A DNA stretch of 64,000 bases, taken from Variovorax paradoxus NBRC 15149 (GTDB lineage Bacteria > Pseudomonadota > Gammaproteobacteria > Burkholderiales > Burkholderiaceae_C). The notes beneath the pieces are model-generated. The model was not told the origin of the DNA, ran no database searches, and worked only from the letters and a program-made list of their open reading frames with translations. A program made the translations under genes and the position numbers. The stretch lies in the NCBI RefSeq assembly GCF_001591365.1, contig NZ_BCUT01000002.1, forward strand, positions 124,001-188,000. Reading direction: 5' to 3'. Positions 43,073 through 52,243 of the stretch are shown here, piece by piece (positions within the stretch are counted from its first letter, which is position 1; each line of letters opens with the position of its first letter).

Positions 43073-44701
43073 ATGGATCGACACGTCGAACTTCCCGCGC
43101 AAGCGCCCCTCTCGGCCGGCAGCACCCTGACCGTGCGGGACGCGGTTTTCAGGCTGCTGCGCGCATTCGGCATGACCAGCGTGTTCGGCAATCCCGGCTC
43201 GACGGAACTGCCGATGTTCATCGACTTCCCCGAAGACTTCCGCTACGTGCTCGGGCTGCAGGAGTCCGTGGTCGTCGGCATGGCGGACGGGTACGCGCAG
43301 GCTACGCACAACGCGGCATTCGTCAACCTGCACTCCGCCGCCGGTGTCGGCCATGCGATGGGCAACATCTTCACGGCCTTTCGCAACCGCACGCCGCTGG
43401 TGATCACGGCCGGCCAGCAGGCGCGATCGATCCTGCCTTTCGAACCTTTCCTCGGCTCCACGCAGGCGCCCGAGCTGCCGAGGCCTTACGTCAAGTGGAG
43501 CGTCGAGCCGGCGCGGGCCGAGGACGTTCCGCTGGCGATTGCGCGGGCCTACTACATCGCGATGACGCCGCCGCGCGGCCCCGTGCTGGTCTCGATCCCG
43601 TCGGACGACTGGGATGTCCAGACATTGCCGGTCGATGCACGCGAGGTCAGCCGCCACGTGCGCGCGGATCCCGACCTTCTCGCGCGCATTGCCGCGGCCC
43701 TCGATGGCGCCCGCTCACCGGCGTTTGTAGTCGGTGCCGCAGTCGATCGCGACGAGGCGTGGAAAGAAGCGGTTGAATTGGCCGAGCGGCACAACGCCCG
43801 CGTGTACGTCGCGCCGATGTCGGGCCGATGCAGCTTCCCGGAAGACCATCCGCTGTGGGCAGGCTTCCTGCCGCCAATGCGCGAACGCATCGTCGATCGG
43901 CTCGCTGGCCACGACCTGGTTTTTGCGCTGGGTGCGCCGGCGTTCACCTACCATGTGCCGGGCCACGGGCCGCACCTGCCCGAAGGATGCGAGCTGGTGC
44001 AGCTGACAGACGATCCCCAGGTCGCGGCCTGGGCGCCGACAGGAACTTCCGTGGTCGGCAGCATCCGCCTCGGGTTGCTCGATCTGCTCGAGTGCAGCAC
44101 GCCGCGCGATCGTCCGGCACCACCTGCCCACGCGCGGCCGCCGCGCGTGGCAGACCCCGAGCCCGCCGAGCGCCTGCCGGTTGCGTGGGTCTTGCAGACG
44201 CTGGCCGACGTGCGCGCGCGCGACAGCATCCTGGTCGAGGAAGCGCCCAGCGCGCGGCCCGTGATGCACGGCCACCTGCCGATCTTCGAGACAGAAACCT
44301 TCTACACCATGTGCAGCGGCGGCCTGGGTTTCGGCCTTCCGGCCGCAGTGGGGGTGGCGCTGGGCAAGCCTGGCGCACGGGTCATTGCATTGGTGGGCGA
44401 TGGCTCGGCAATGTATGCCATCCAGGCGCTGTGGAGCGCAGCCCAACTGGCGCTGCCGGTCACGGTGCTGATTCTGAAGAACCGCCGCTACGCCGCGCTG
44501 TACGAGTTCGCCCGCATCTTCGGCTATCGGCCTGACGCGCATGTGCCGGGCACCGACTTGCCCGATCTCGATTTTGTTGCGCTGGCTGGCGCGCAAGGCA
44601 TGAAGGGGCTGCGCGTCGAAACGGCGGAGCAGCTGCGTCCCGCCTTGCACCAAGCCCTTCAATCGACCGCGCCAATGCTGGTCGAGATCGAAGTGGCCTG
44701 A
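43073..44701 (+). CDS. mdlC: Benzoylformate decarboxylase-like ThDP enzyme
   Basis: The 542-residue ThDP enzyme shows benzoylformate decarboxylase markers in order: GNPGSTELPMF (active-site Ser), GLQESVVVGMADG (ThDP Glu), NLHSAAGVGHAMGN (His equivalent to His70), GAPAFTYHVPG (His equivalent to His281) and the ThDP/Mg motif GDGSAMYAIQALWSA. Both catalytic His are present, which argues for decarboxylation of an aryl-2-oxoacetate to an aldehyde rather than acetolactate synthesis. It is the first gene of the operon. The ring substitution of the substrate is not readable. Confidence 0.85.
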   Translation: MDRHVELPAQAPLSAGSTLTVRDAVFRLLRAFGMTSVFGNPGSTELPMFIDFPEDFRYVLGLQESVVVGMADGYAQATHNAAFVNLHSAAGVGHAMGNIFTAFRNRTPLVITAGQQARSILPFEPFLGSTQAPELPRPYVKWSVEPARAEDVPLAIARAYYIAMTPPRGPVLVSIPSDDWDVQTLPVDAREVSRHVRADPDLLARIAAALDGARSPAFVVGAAVDRDEAWKEAVELAERHNARVYVAPMSGRCSFPEDHPLWAGFLPPMRERIVDRLAGHDLVFALGAPAFTYHVPGHGPHLPEGCELVQLTDDPQVAAWAPTGTSVVGSIRLGLLDLLECSTPRDRPAPPAHARPPRVADPEPAERLPVAWVLQTLADVRARDSILVEEAPSARPVMHGHLPIFETETFYTMCSGGLGFGLPAAVGVALGKPGARVIALVGDGSAMYAIQALWSAAQLALPVTVLILKNRRYAALYEFARIFGYRPDAHVPGTDLPDLDFVALAGAQGMKGLRVETAEQLRPALHQALQSTAPMLVEIEVA

Positions 44702-44740
44702 GAGTTTTTCGCTTTTCCAAATCTACAAGGAGACAAGACG

Positions 44741-46192
44741 ATGGGCACGATATCGATGTTGATCAATGGCGAGGACCGCCAGGCCGAGGACGGTGCGACT
44801 TTCGAGCGCCGCAATCCGCTCGACGGCACGGTGGCGACCACCGCGCCGGCCGCTACGAAGGCCGACGCCGTGGCAGCGGTCGAAGCCGCCGCGGCCGCGT
44901 TTCCGGCCTGGTCCCGCACCGGCCCGGGCGAACGCAGGGCGCTGCTGCTGAAGGCGGCACAGGCCATCGAGGCGAAGGCCCAGGCCCTGACGGATGCCAT
45001 GGCATCCGAGACCGGTGCCGGCGCCCCGTGGGCCGGATTCAACGTGCACCTGGCCGCCGGCATGCTGCAGGAGGCAGCCGGCATGACGACCCAGATCAGC
45101 GGTGAGGTCATTCCCTCCGACGTGCCCGGCAGCCTGGCCCTGGGCCTGCGCCGACCGGCTGGCGTGGTGCTCGGCATTGCGCCGTGGAACGCGCCGGTGA
45201 TCCTCGGCGTGCGAGCGATCGCCACGCCGCTCGCTTGCGGCAACACGGTGGTGTTCAAGGGCTCGGAACTCAGCCCGGCCACGCATGGCCTGATCGTCGA
45301 AGCATTCAAGGATGCAGGTTTCCCGCCGGGCGTCGTCAACTTCGTGACCAACGCGCCAGCCGATGCTGCCGAGGTGGTCGAAGCGATCATTGCCCATCCG
45401 GCGCTGCGCCGCGTGAACTTCACCGGCTCCACCCGCGTCGGCAGGCTGATCGCGCAGACCTGCGCGAAGTACTTGAAGCCGGCGGTGCTCGAGCTTGGCG
45501 GCAAGGCCCCGCTCGTCGTGCTGGACGATGCCGACCTCGATGCCGCGGTCAACGGCGCGGCCTTCGGCGCCTTCGCCAACAGCGGCCAGATCTGCATGAG
45601 CACCGAGCGCATCATCGTGGACCGCAAGATCGCGGACGCCTTCGTCGCGAAGCTCGCCGCCAAGGCCACGCAGCTGCCGCTGGGCGATCCGCGCAAGGGG
45701 CCGGTGGTGCTGGGTTCGGTGGTCGATGCGAGCACCGTCGAGCGTTGCAATGCGCTGATCGACGATGCGCTCGCCAAGGGCGCGAAGCTCGTGTGCGGCG
45801 GCAAGGCCGACAGCACGCTGATGCCCGCCACGCTGCTCGACCACGTGACGCCGCAGATGCGCATCTACCATGAAGAGAGCTTCGGTCCTGTGAAGCCGGT
45901 GGTGCGTGTCGACGGCGTCGACGAAGCGGTGCGTGTGGCCAACGACAACCCTTACGGGCTGTCCGCCGCAGTGTTCGGGCGCGACATTGCCCGTGCCTGG
46001 GAGGTGGCCAATCGCATCGACTCCGGCATTTGTCATGTGAACGGCCCGACCGTGCACGACGAGGCGCAGATGCCCTTCGGCGGCGTGAAGGACTCGGGCT
46101 ACGGCCGCTTCGGCGGCAAGGCCGGCATCGACGCCTTCACCGAACTGCGGTGGCTCACGGTGCAGACCACCGAACGCCACTATCCGTTCTGA
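44741..46192 (+). CDS. Aromatic aldehyde dehydrogenase
   Basis: The 483-residue enzyme has APWNAPVILGVRAIATPLAC, NFTGSTRVGRLIAQ, LELGGKAPLVVLDD, catalytic Cys285 in NSGQICMSTER and HVNGPTVHDEAQMPFGGVK. The last stretch and WNAPV are typical of salicylaldehyde/vanillin-type dehydrogenases. It would oxidise the aldehyde made by the decarboxylase to a benzoate. A ribosome site AAGGAGACAAG lies upstream, 39 bases after the previous stop. Confidence 0.87.
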   Translation: MGTISMLINGEDRQAEDGATFERRNPLDGTVATTAPAATKADAVAAVEAAAAAFPAWSRTGPGERRALLLKAAQAIEAKAQALTDAMASETGAGAPWAGFNVHLAAGMLQEAAGMTTQISGEVIPSDVPGSLALGLRRPAGVVLGIAPWNAPVILGVRAIATPLACGNTVVFKGSELSPATHGLIVEAFKDAGFPPGVVNFVTNAPADAAEVVEAIIAHPALRRVNFTGSTRVGRLIAQTCAKYLKPAVLELGGKAPLVVLDDADLDAAVNGAAFGAFANSGQICMSTERIIVDRKIADAFVAKLAAKATQLPLGDPRKGPVVLGSVVDASTVERCNALIDDALAKGAKLVCGGKADSTLMPATLLDHVTPQMRIYHEESFGPVKPVVRVDGVDEAVRVANDNPYGLSAAVFGRDIARAWEVANRIDSGICHVNGPTVHDEAQMPFGGVKDSGYGRFGGKAGIDAFTELRWLTVQTTERHYPF

Positions 46193-46212
46193 TGAAGCGC
46201 AGGAGACAGCCC

Positions 46213-47178
46213 ATGAAATCCCTGCTCGCAACCGCGTCGCTGGCGCTCGGGCTCGGCCCGTGCGGCATCGCCCAAGCCCAGGAGTGGCCCAGGCAGCCTA
46301 TCAAGATCGTCGCCAACTTCGCGCCCGGCGGCGCGGCCGATCAACTGGCCCGCGTGATCAGCGCGCCCTTGCAGGAAACGCTCGGGCAGCCGGTGATCGT
46401 CGAGAACAGGGGCGGCGCCGGTGGCAACCTCGGTGGCGATTTCGTCGCCAAGTCGCCGTCCGATGGCTATACCTTCCTGATGAGTTCCGGCGGCATGGTG
46501 TCGATCAACCCGCATATCTACGCAAAGATGCCCTTCGATCCGGCGAAGGATCTCGTCCCGGTCGCATCCGTCGCACGCGTGCCGTTCTACCTGGTGGTTC
46601 GTGCCGACAGCCCGGTCAAGGACTTCAAGAGCCTGGTCGCCGATCTCAAGGCGAACCCCGGCAAGCGGTCGTTCGGGTCGCCCGGCAACGGAAGCTCGCC
46701 TCACCTCGCGGCGGAGATGATGACGGGCCGGACAGGCACCACGGCCATCCATGTGCCCTACCGCGGCGCGGCCCCCGCGCTGACGGACCTGCTGGGCGGC
46801 CAGATCGACTTTCTCTTCGATCCGGGAATCAGCATCCAGCACGTCAAGACCGGCAAGCTGCGCATGCTGGCGGTGGCAAGCCTCAAGCGGGCGCCCCAGA
46901 TGCCCGAGGTGCCGACGCTCGATGAACTCGGCCTCAAGGGTTTCGACGCCGATGCGGTGTTCGGCCTCTACGCCCCCGCCGGCACACGGCTGGCCGTGAT
47001 CCAGCGGATCAATGCCGAAGTCAACCGTGCGCTGGCATTGCCGGCTGTCAGGGCGCACATCGAAACCCTCGGCAACGTGCCGGAGCCGCTGACGCCTGCG
47101 GCCTTCGGCGACAAGGGCGCGGCCGACTTCAAGCGGCTGGGCGCCGTGATCCGGGAGCGCGGCATTCGCGCCGACTGA
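46213..47178 (+). CDS. Bug-family periplasmic solute receptor
   Basis: The 321-residue receptor has a signal peptide ending near IAQAQEWP and the Bug motifs IKIVANFAPGGAADQLAR, ENRGGAGGNLGG and DGYTFLMS. ATG 46213 follows AGGAGA; upstream in-frame starts are weaker. It is the first of two Bug genes in the aryl operon and is separated from the second by the hydroxylase gene. Confidence 0.92.
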   Translation: MKSLLATASLALGLGPCGIAQAQEWPRQPIKIVANFAPGGAADQLARVISAPLQETLGQPVIVENRGGAGGNLGGDFVAKSPSDGYTFLMSSGGMVSINPHIYAKMPFDPAKDLVPVASVARVPFYLVVRADSPVKDFKSLVADLKANPGKRSFGSPGNGSSPHLAAEMMTGRTGTTAIHVPYRGAAPALTDLLGGQIDFLFDPGISIQHVKTGKLRMLAVASLKRAPQMPEVPTLDELGLKGFDADAVFGLYAPAGTRLAVIQRINAEVNRALALPAVRAHIETLGNVPEPLTPAAFGDKGAADFKRLGAVIRERGIRAD

Positions 47179-47200
47179 TGCAAGAAGAAGAAAGAACCCG

Positions 47201-48961
47201 ATGACCGCCACTCCCCGGCCTGCAGCCGGCCACCCTCCCCTTATCGCTACGGACGTGCTGATCGCCGGCGGCGGCCCTTGCGGCCTGATGCTTGCCAACG
47301 AGCTCGGCCGCCGCGGCATCCGCTGCCTGCTCGTCGACGCCAAGCCGGGCACGGCCTTCAACCCGCAGGCCAATGCGACGCAGGCCCGCACGATGGAGCA
47401 TTTCCGCCGGCTCGGCTTCGCGCACGAGATCCGTGCGCTGGGCCTGCCCGCCGATCATCCGACGGACATTGCGTACTTCACGCGCTTCGCCGGCCATGAG
47501 CTGGCACGCATCAGCTTGCCCACGGCCGCAGAGGCCGCGGTCAAGGTCAAGACGATGACCGGGTCCTGGAGCGCCGCCGAACTGCCGCATCGCGTGTCGC
47601 AGAAATTCGTCGAGCAAGCCCTGCGTCGCCATGCACAGGCCTGGCCTTCCGCCGATGTGCGCTATGGCTGGCGGCTGGAGCGCTTCAGCGACGACGGTGA
47701 ATCGGTGAGCGCCACGGTGCGGCCGAGCGAAGGAGGTCCTGCGCAGGACGTGGTCGCGAAGTTCCTGATCGGTGCCGACGGCGCGCGCAGTCTGGTCCGG
47801 CAACAGCTGGGCATCGAGTGGGGCGGCGTGAGCGGCATCCAGCGCGAGTTCATGGGCGGCAAGATGTTTGCCATCTACCTGCGCGCGCCCCGGTTCTTCG
47901 ACGTGCTGCGCCACTCCAAAGCCTGGATGTACGTGGCCGTCAACCACGAAAGGCGTGCCTTCATGGCCTCGGTGGACGGCGTGTCCGAGTACGCCTTCCA
48001 TGCGGCGCTGCGCCCCGGCGAAGACGCCGAGGGCTGGACCGAGGCCGATGCGCGCCGCGTCTTCGCCGAGGCGCTGGGCGCCGACGTGCCGATCGAGATT
48101 CTCTCCATGGGCACCTGGCTTGCCGGGCATGCGCTGGTAGCCCAGCGCTTCCAGAAGGGCCGGGTCTTCATTGCGGGCGATGCGGCCCACCTGTTCACGC
48201 CCACTGGCGGTCTGGGCTACAACACGGCCGTCGAGGACGCGGTCAACCTGGGCTGGAAGCTCGCGAGCGTGATCCGCGGCCAGGCACCGCTGGCGCTGCT
48301 CGACAGCTACGAAGCCGAGCGCAGGCCACTGGCCGAACGCAACACCGGCTACGCGCGCAAGTTCGCCGACTCGGTGGGACTCTTCGCGGCAAAGCCCGAA
48401 CTGGAAGAGGCCTCCCAGCGGGGCGATGCCGAGCGCAAGCTTGCGGGCCTGCACTTCGATGCGCATGCCCGGCTCGAGTTCAACATTCCGGGAGTGACCT
48501 TCGGCGGCCGATACGACGCCTCGCCGATCATCGTTGGTGATGGCGCCGCGCTGCCGCCCGACGAGCCGAATGCCTACACCTCCACCGCCAGTCCTGGCGG
48601 CCGGCCGCCGCATGCGTGGCTCGACGACGGACGCTCGCTGTTCGACCTTTTCCACACCGAATGGACCCTGCTCGCGCTGGGGCCTGATTCCCCCGCTACC
48701 GAGGCCTTCGAAGCCGCGGCCCGGAAGTTGGAAATGGACCTGCGCGTCGTGCGGCTGGCGCAGCCGTCCCTGCGCGAACTCTATGAAGCACCGCTTGCGC
48801 TGATTCGTCCAGACCAGATCGTCGCGTGGCGCGGTGCAGCCGCGGACGATGCAGCAAGTGTGCTGTCCCGCGTCACGGCCAGGTCACCCGCCGCGGCGCC
48901 GAGTGCCACTCCAACACCTTCAAGAACTCCCGTCGATCTGACAAGAGGAACCCCTGCATGA
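47201..48961 (+). CDS. FAD-dependent aromatic hydroxylase (class A)
   Basis: The 586-residue flavin monooxygenase has the dinucleotide motif IAGGGPCGLMLANEL (residues ~21-35), the DG motif in IGADGARSLVRQ and the GD motif in VFIAGDAAHLFTPTGGLGYN. A thioredoxin-like C-terminal extension makes it a TfdB/MhpA/resorcinol-hydroxylase relative. In this operon it should hydroxylate, perhaps with decarboxylation, to give the trihydroxybenzene cleaved downstream. It overlaps the next gene by ATGA. Confidence 0.87.
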   Translation: MTATPRPAAGHPPLIATDVLIAGGGPCGLMLANELGRRGIRCLLVDAKPGTAFNPQANATQARTMEHFRRLGFAHEIRALGLPADHPTDIAYFTRFAGHELARISLPTAAEAAVKVKTMTGSWSAAELPHRVSQKFVEQALRRHAQAWPSADVRYGWRLERFSDDGESVSATVRPSEGGPAQDVVAKFLIGADGARSLVRQQLGIEWGGVSGIQREFMGGKMFAIYLRAPRFFDVLRHSKAWMYVAVNHERRAFMASVDGVSEYAFHAALRPGEDAEGWTEADARRVFAEALGADVPIEILSMGTWLAGHALVAQRFQKGRVFIAGDAAHLFTPTGGLGYNTAVEDAVNLGWKLASVIRGQAPLALLDSYEAERRPLAERNTGYARKFADSVGLFAAKPELEEASQRGDAERKLAGLHFDAHARLEFNIPGVTFGGRYDASPIIVGDGAALPPDEPNAYTSTASPGGRPPHAWLDDGRSLFDLFHTEWTLLALGPDSPATEAFEAAARKLEMDLRVVRLAQPSLRELYEAPLALIRPDQIVAWRGAAADDAASVLSRVTARSPAAAPSATPTPSRTPVDLTRGTPA

Positions 48962-49923
48962 AACCCACTACCACCCTGCTTCTTCGGCTTTCGGCCATTG
49001 CAATGGCCCTGGCAATCGCTCCCTCGGCCTTCGCGCAGGCCTGGCCTACGAAGCCGGTTCGTCTGGTGGCGGCATTTCCGCCGGGCACGCCGGGCGACGT
49101 GATCGCCAGGTTGATACAGCCCGCGCTGCAGGCCGCATGGAATCAGCCGGTCGTCATCGAAAACAAGACGGGTGCAGGAGGCAACCTGGCCGCCGGAGAA
49201 GTAGCGCAGACCAAGGATGAACACACCCTGCTCGTGGGACCCGACACGATCCTCACTATCAATCCTCACCTGTACAAGAAGCTGAGCTTCAATTTGCGGA
49301 CTTCGCTCAAACCGGTCACCTACTTCGCCAGCTTCAATCAGACGCTGGCGTGCAACCCGTCCGCCGGAATCACATCGCTCGCCAAGTTCGTCCAGCTCCC
49401 CTCGACCCGCCTGTATGCCTCCGGGGGTGCCGGGACACCAAGCCACATGGCAATGGAGATGCTGCTGGCGACAACCGGAACAAAGCTCATCCATGTTCCC
49501 TACAAAGGCCCCGGCCCTGCCGCGCAGGACGTGATGGGGGGCCACGTGGACTGTGGCTTCATCGTCTCCTCCATCGTCCTGCCGCATGTCCAAAGCGGGC
49601 GGCTGCGCGCGATCGCCGTGTCCGGCAAGGAGCGATCGGGCCTGCTGCCCGAGGTTCCGACGATCGCCGAGAGCGGCAATCCCGGATTCGACGCAACCTT
49701 CTTCGAAACCCTGATGGCGCCATCGAGTCTGCCGGTCGCTACCGTCGAGAAAATCCAGCGCGACGTGCGTGCCGCGCTCCAGGCCCCGACCGTGAAGGCG
49801 AGGCTGGCTGAGATGGACCTGCGTGTCGAGGGCTACAGCACGCAGGACGCGCAACGGCGCAGCCAGGAGGACTTTGCCAAGTGGGGTACGGTCGCGCAGC
49901 GGACCCAACTGCAGCTGGACTGA
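48958..49923 (+). CDS. Bug-family periplasmic solute receptor
   Basis: The 321-residue receptor has a signal peptide ending near AFAQAWPT and Bug motifs VRLVAAFPPGTPGDVIARL, ENKTGAGGNLAAG and LIHVPYKGPGPAAQ. The loop that reads PPGG in most members is PPGTPG here, a change near the carboxylate-binding site that may alter ligand preference. The start overlaps the hydroxylase stop by four bases. Confidence 0.92.
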   Translation: MKPTTTLLLRLSAIAMALAIAPSAFAQAWPTKPVRLVAAFPPGTPGDVIARLIQPALQAAWNQPVVIENKTGAGGNLAAGEVAQTKDEHTLLVGPDTILTINPHLYKKLSFNLRTSLKPVTYFASFNQTLACNPSAGITSLAKFVQLPSTRLYASGGAGTPSHMAMEMLLATTGTKLIHVPYKGPGPAAQDVMGGHVDCGFIVSSIVLPHVQSGRLRAIAVSGKERSGLLPEVPTIAESGNPGFDATFFETLMAPSSLPVATVEKIQRDVRAALQAPTVKARLAEMDLRVEGYSTQDAQRRSQEDFAKWGTVAQRTQLQLD

Positions 49924-49935
49924 AGGAGAGCCATC

Positions 49936-50784
49936 ATGCGCAATCTGGACCATCACACCATCACCGACGCCGTTCTTGCGCGGCAGGCGCAGGCGGCTGA
50001 CCCGCGGCTCAAGCGCATCATGGACAGTCTCGTGCAGCACCTGCATGCCTTTGCACGCGAGGTGGAACTGACCGAAGAAGAGTGGTTCAAGGGCATTGAA
50101 TTCCTGACCCGCTGCGGCCACATCACGGACGACAAGCGCCAGGAGTTCATCCTGCTGTCGGACGTGCTGGGCCTGTCGATGCTGACGGTGGCGCAGAACA
50201 ACGACAAGCCTGCCGGCTGCACCGAGGCGACCGTGTTCGGCCCGTTCCACGTGGAAGGGGCACCTCACTACGAGCTCGGTGCGGACATCTCCAACGGCGC
50301 GCACGGCATCCCGTGCCTGGTACGCGGCACGGTGCGCGGCATCGGCGGAAAGCCGGTCGCCAACGCCCGCATGGACGTGTGGCAATCGGACGAAGACGGC
50401 CTGTATGACGTGCAGCATCCGGAGATCGACCATACGCAGGCACGCGGCATCGTGCACGCCGGCAGCGAGGGCCGCTACCACTTCCGTTCGATCCTCGCCG
50501 TTCCCTACGCCATTCCGCACGATGGCCCGGTGGGCGATCTGTTGAAGGCCACCGGCCGGCATCCGTGGCGTCCCGCGCACCTGCATTTCCTGATCGAGGC
50601 GGATGGCTACGAGAAGCTGATCACGCACGTTTTCCGCAGCGACGATCGCTACCTGGATTCGGATTCCGTGTTCGGCGTGCGCCAGTCGCTGATCGCCGAT
50701 TGGAAGCAGCAAGCCGATGGCTCCTACGTCGTTGAATATGACTTCATTCTGAATCCCACCACGCAAGACATCGCGGATGCCTGA
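49936..50784 (+). CDS. Hydroxyquinol 1,2-dioxygenase-like ring-cleaving enzyme
   Basis: The 282-residue intradiol dioxygenase has the four Fe(III) ligands with family spacing: Tyr157 (DGLYDVQ), Tyr191 (AVPYAIP), His215 and His217 (RPAHLHF). The N-terminal helical linker domain and LGLSMLTVAQNN favour the hydroxyquinol branch over plain catechol dioxygenases. It would open 1,2,4-trihydroxybenzene to maleylacetate, which the reductase at 51161 then uses. Confidence 0.88.
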   Translation: MRNLDHHTITDAVLARQAQAADPRLKRIMDSLVQHLHAFAREVELTEEEWFKGIEFLTRCGHITDDKRQEFILLSDVLGLSMLTVAQNNDKPAGCTEATVFGPFHVEGAPHYELGADISNGAHGIPCLVRGTVRGIGGKPVANARMDVWQSDEDGLYDVQHPEIDHTQARGIVHAGSEGRYHFRSILAVPYAIPHDGPVGDLLKATGRHPWRPAHLHFLIEADGYEKLITHVFRSDDRYLDSDSVFGVRQSLIADWKQQADGSYVVEYDFILNPTTQDIADA

Positions 50785-50820
50785 GCGTCCGTCCTCACCC
50801 GCAATCTGCAAAGGAGCGCA

Positions 50821-51153
50821 ATGATTCGGCACATCGTCATGTGGGACGTGAACGGCACCACGGCCGAGGAGAAACAGGAAAACATCGAGCGTCTGCGAAG
50901 TTGCTTCCACGGCCTGCGTGGCCGGGTTCCCGGATTGCTCCACCTGGAGGTCGGTGTGGATGTCAGCAAGATCGACTATGCCTGCGACGTCGTGTTGTAT
51001 AGCGAGTTCGAATCCTGGGAAGCACTGGCCGCGTATGCCGTGCATCCGGAACACCTGCGGGTGCGCGACGCGCTGGCTGGCGTCCGCATCGCCAGGCATC
51101 AGGTGGATTACGAAGTCCAGTCCGATGAGCCGGTACTGAGCACGACGCTTTAA
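50821..51153 (+). CDS. Dabb-domain small protein
   Basis: The 110-residue protein is a stress-responsive alpha/beta barrel (Dabb): it starts MIRHIVMWDVNG and has DVVLYSEFESWEALAAYAVH, both typical. Such proteins form dimers that can act as small lyases, cyclases or monooxygenase-like accessory units in aromatic clusters. Its role between dioxygenase and reductase genes is unknown; a helper in handling an unstable intermediate is a guess. Confidence 0.85.
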   Translation: MIRHIVMWDVNGTTAEEKQENIERLRSCFHGLRGRVPGLLHLEVGVDVSKIDYACDVVLYSEFESWEALAAYAVHPEHLRVRDALAGVRIARHQVDYEVQSDEPVLSTTL

Positions 51154-51160
51154 GGATCAG

Positions 51161-52237
51161 ATGAAGGAATTCGCCTATATCGGCCAGCCATCCCGGGTGG
51201 TGTTCGGCGCCGGGACATTGGTGCATCTGGAGCGCGAGATCGAACTGCTCGGGGCGCACCGTGCGCTGGTGCTGTGCACGCCCGAGCAGCAGGACCAGGC
51301 GCAGTTGGTGGCCGGGCGTCTTGGCGGCCGCGCGGCGGGCATTTTTGCGCGCGCCGTCATGCATGTGCCCATCGAGACGGCACGCGAGGCCCGCGACGAG
51401 GCGCGCCGCCTGGGCGCGGACTGTGCCATCGCGATCGGGGGTGGCTCGACCACCGGCCTGGGCAAGGCCATTGCGCTGGAATCCGGCCTGCCGATCCTTG
51501 CCATCCCCACGACTTATGCCGGGAGCGAGATGACGCCGATCTACGGCATCACCGAGGGCGGCTTGAAGAAGACCGGCAAGGATGCGCGCGTGCTGCCTCG
51601 CACCGTGATCTACGATCCGGAGCTGACGCTAACGCTGCCCGTGGCCATGAGTGTTACGAGTGGCATGAATGCGATTGCACACGCGGCCGAAGGTCTGTAT
51701 GCGCGCGACGGCAATCCCGTGATGGACCTGATGGCCGAGGAAGGCATCCGCGCACTGGCCAGGGGGTTGCCGGCCATCCGTCGGCGCAGCGACGACATCG
51801 ATGCGCGCGCAGATGCGCTGTATGGTGCGTGGCTCTGCGGCACAGTGCTTGGCAATGTGGGCATGGCGCTGCACCACAAGCTGTGCCACACGCTGGGCGG
51901 CAGCTTCAATCTGCCTCACGCCGAGGTGCACACGGTGGTGCTGCCTCAGGCCATCGCCTTCAACGCGCCGGCGGTGCCTGAGGCCATGTCCCGCATCGAG
52001 CGTGCACTCGGGTCGGCAGAGCCGCGCAGCGCGGCAGCCGGCCTTTTCGACCTGGCACGAGACAACGGAGCGCCGGTGGCGCTGCGGGACGTCGGCATGA
52101 AGGAGGCTGACCTCGACCGCGCTGCGGATCTCGCCGTGAACAACCCCTACTGGAACCCACGAGCGACAGGCCCGGCACAACGCGGCGAGATCAGGCGACT
52201 GCTGCAGAACGCCTTTGAGGGAATCCGGCCTGAGTAG
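51161..52237 (+). CDS. Maleylacetate reductase
   Basis: The 358-residue iron-alcohol-dehydrogenase-fold enzyme has GAGTLVHLEREIELL, AIAIGGGSTTGLGKAIA (NAD site), PTTYAGSEMTPIYG, ALPVAMSVTSGMNAIAHAAE and ALHHKLCHTLGG. The YAGSEMT stretch is characteristic of maleylacetate reductases. It reduces maleylacetate to 3-oxoadipate, which enters the beta-ketoadipate pathway. It is the last gene of the operon and ends in a hairpin. Confidence 0.92.
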   Translation: MKEFAYIGQPSRVVFGAGTLVHLEREIELLGAHRALVLCTPEQQDQAQLVAGRLGGRAAGIFARAVMHVPIETAREARDEARRLGADCAIAIGGGSTTGLGKAIALESGLPILAIPTTYAGSEMTPIYGITEGGLKKTGKDARVLPRTVIYDPELTLTLPVAMSVTSGMNAIAHAAEGLYARDGNPVMDLMAEEGIRALARGLPAIRRRSDDIDARADALYGAWLCGTVLGNVGMALHHKLCHTLGGSFNLPHAEVHTVVLPQAIAFNAPAVPEAMSRIERALGSAEPRSAAAGLFDLARDNGAPVALRDVGMKEADLDRAADLAVNNPYWNPRATGPAQRGEIRRLLQNAFEGIRPE

Positions 52238-52243
52238 GCCTTT
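52226..52243 (+). terminator. Candidate intrinsic terminator overlapping the stop
   Basis: GGCCT-GAGT-AGGCC forms a 5-bp stem with a 4-base loop and is followed by TTTTG; the reductase TAG stop lies within it. The stem is short, but the position fits the end of the eight-gene operon. Confidence 0.45.
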
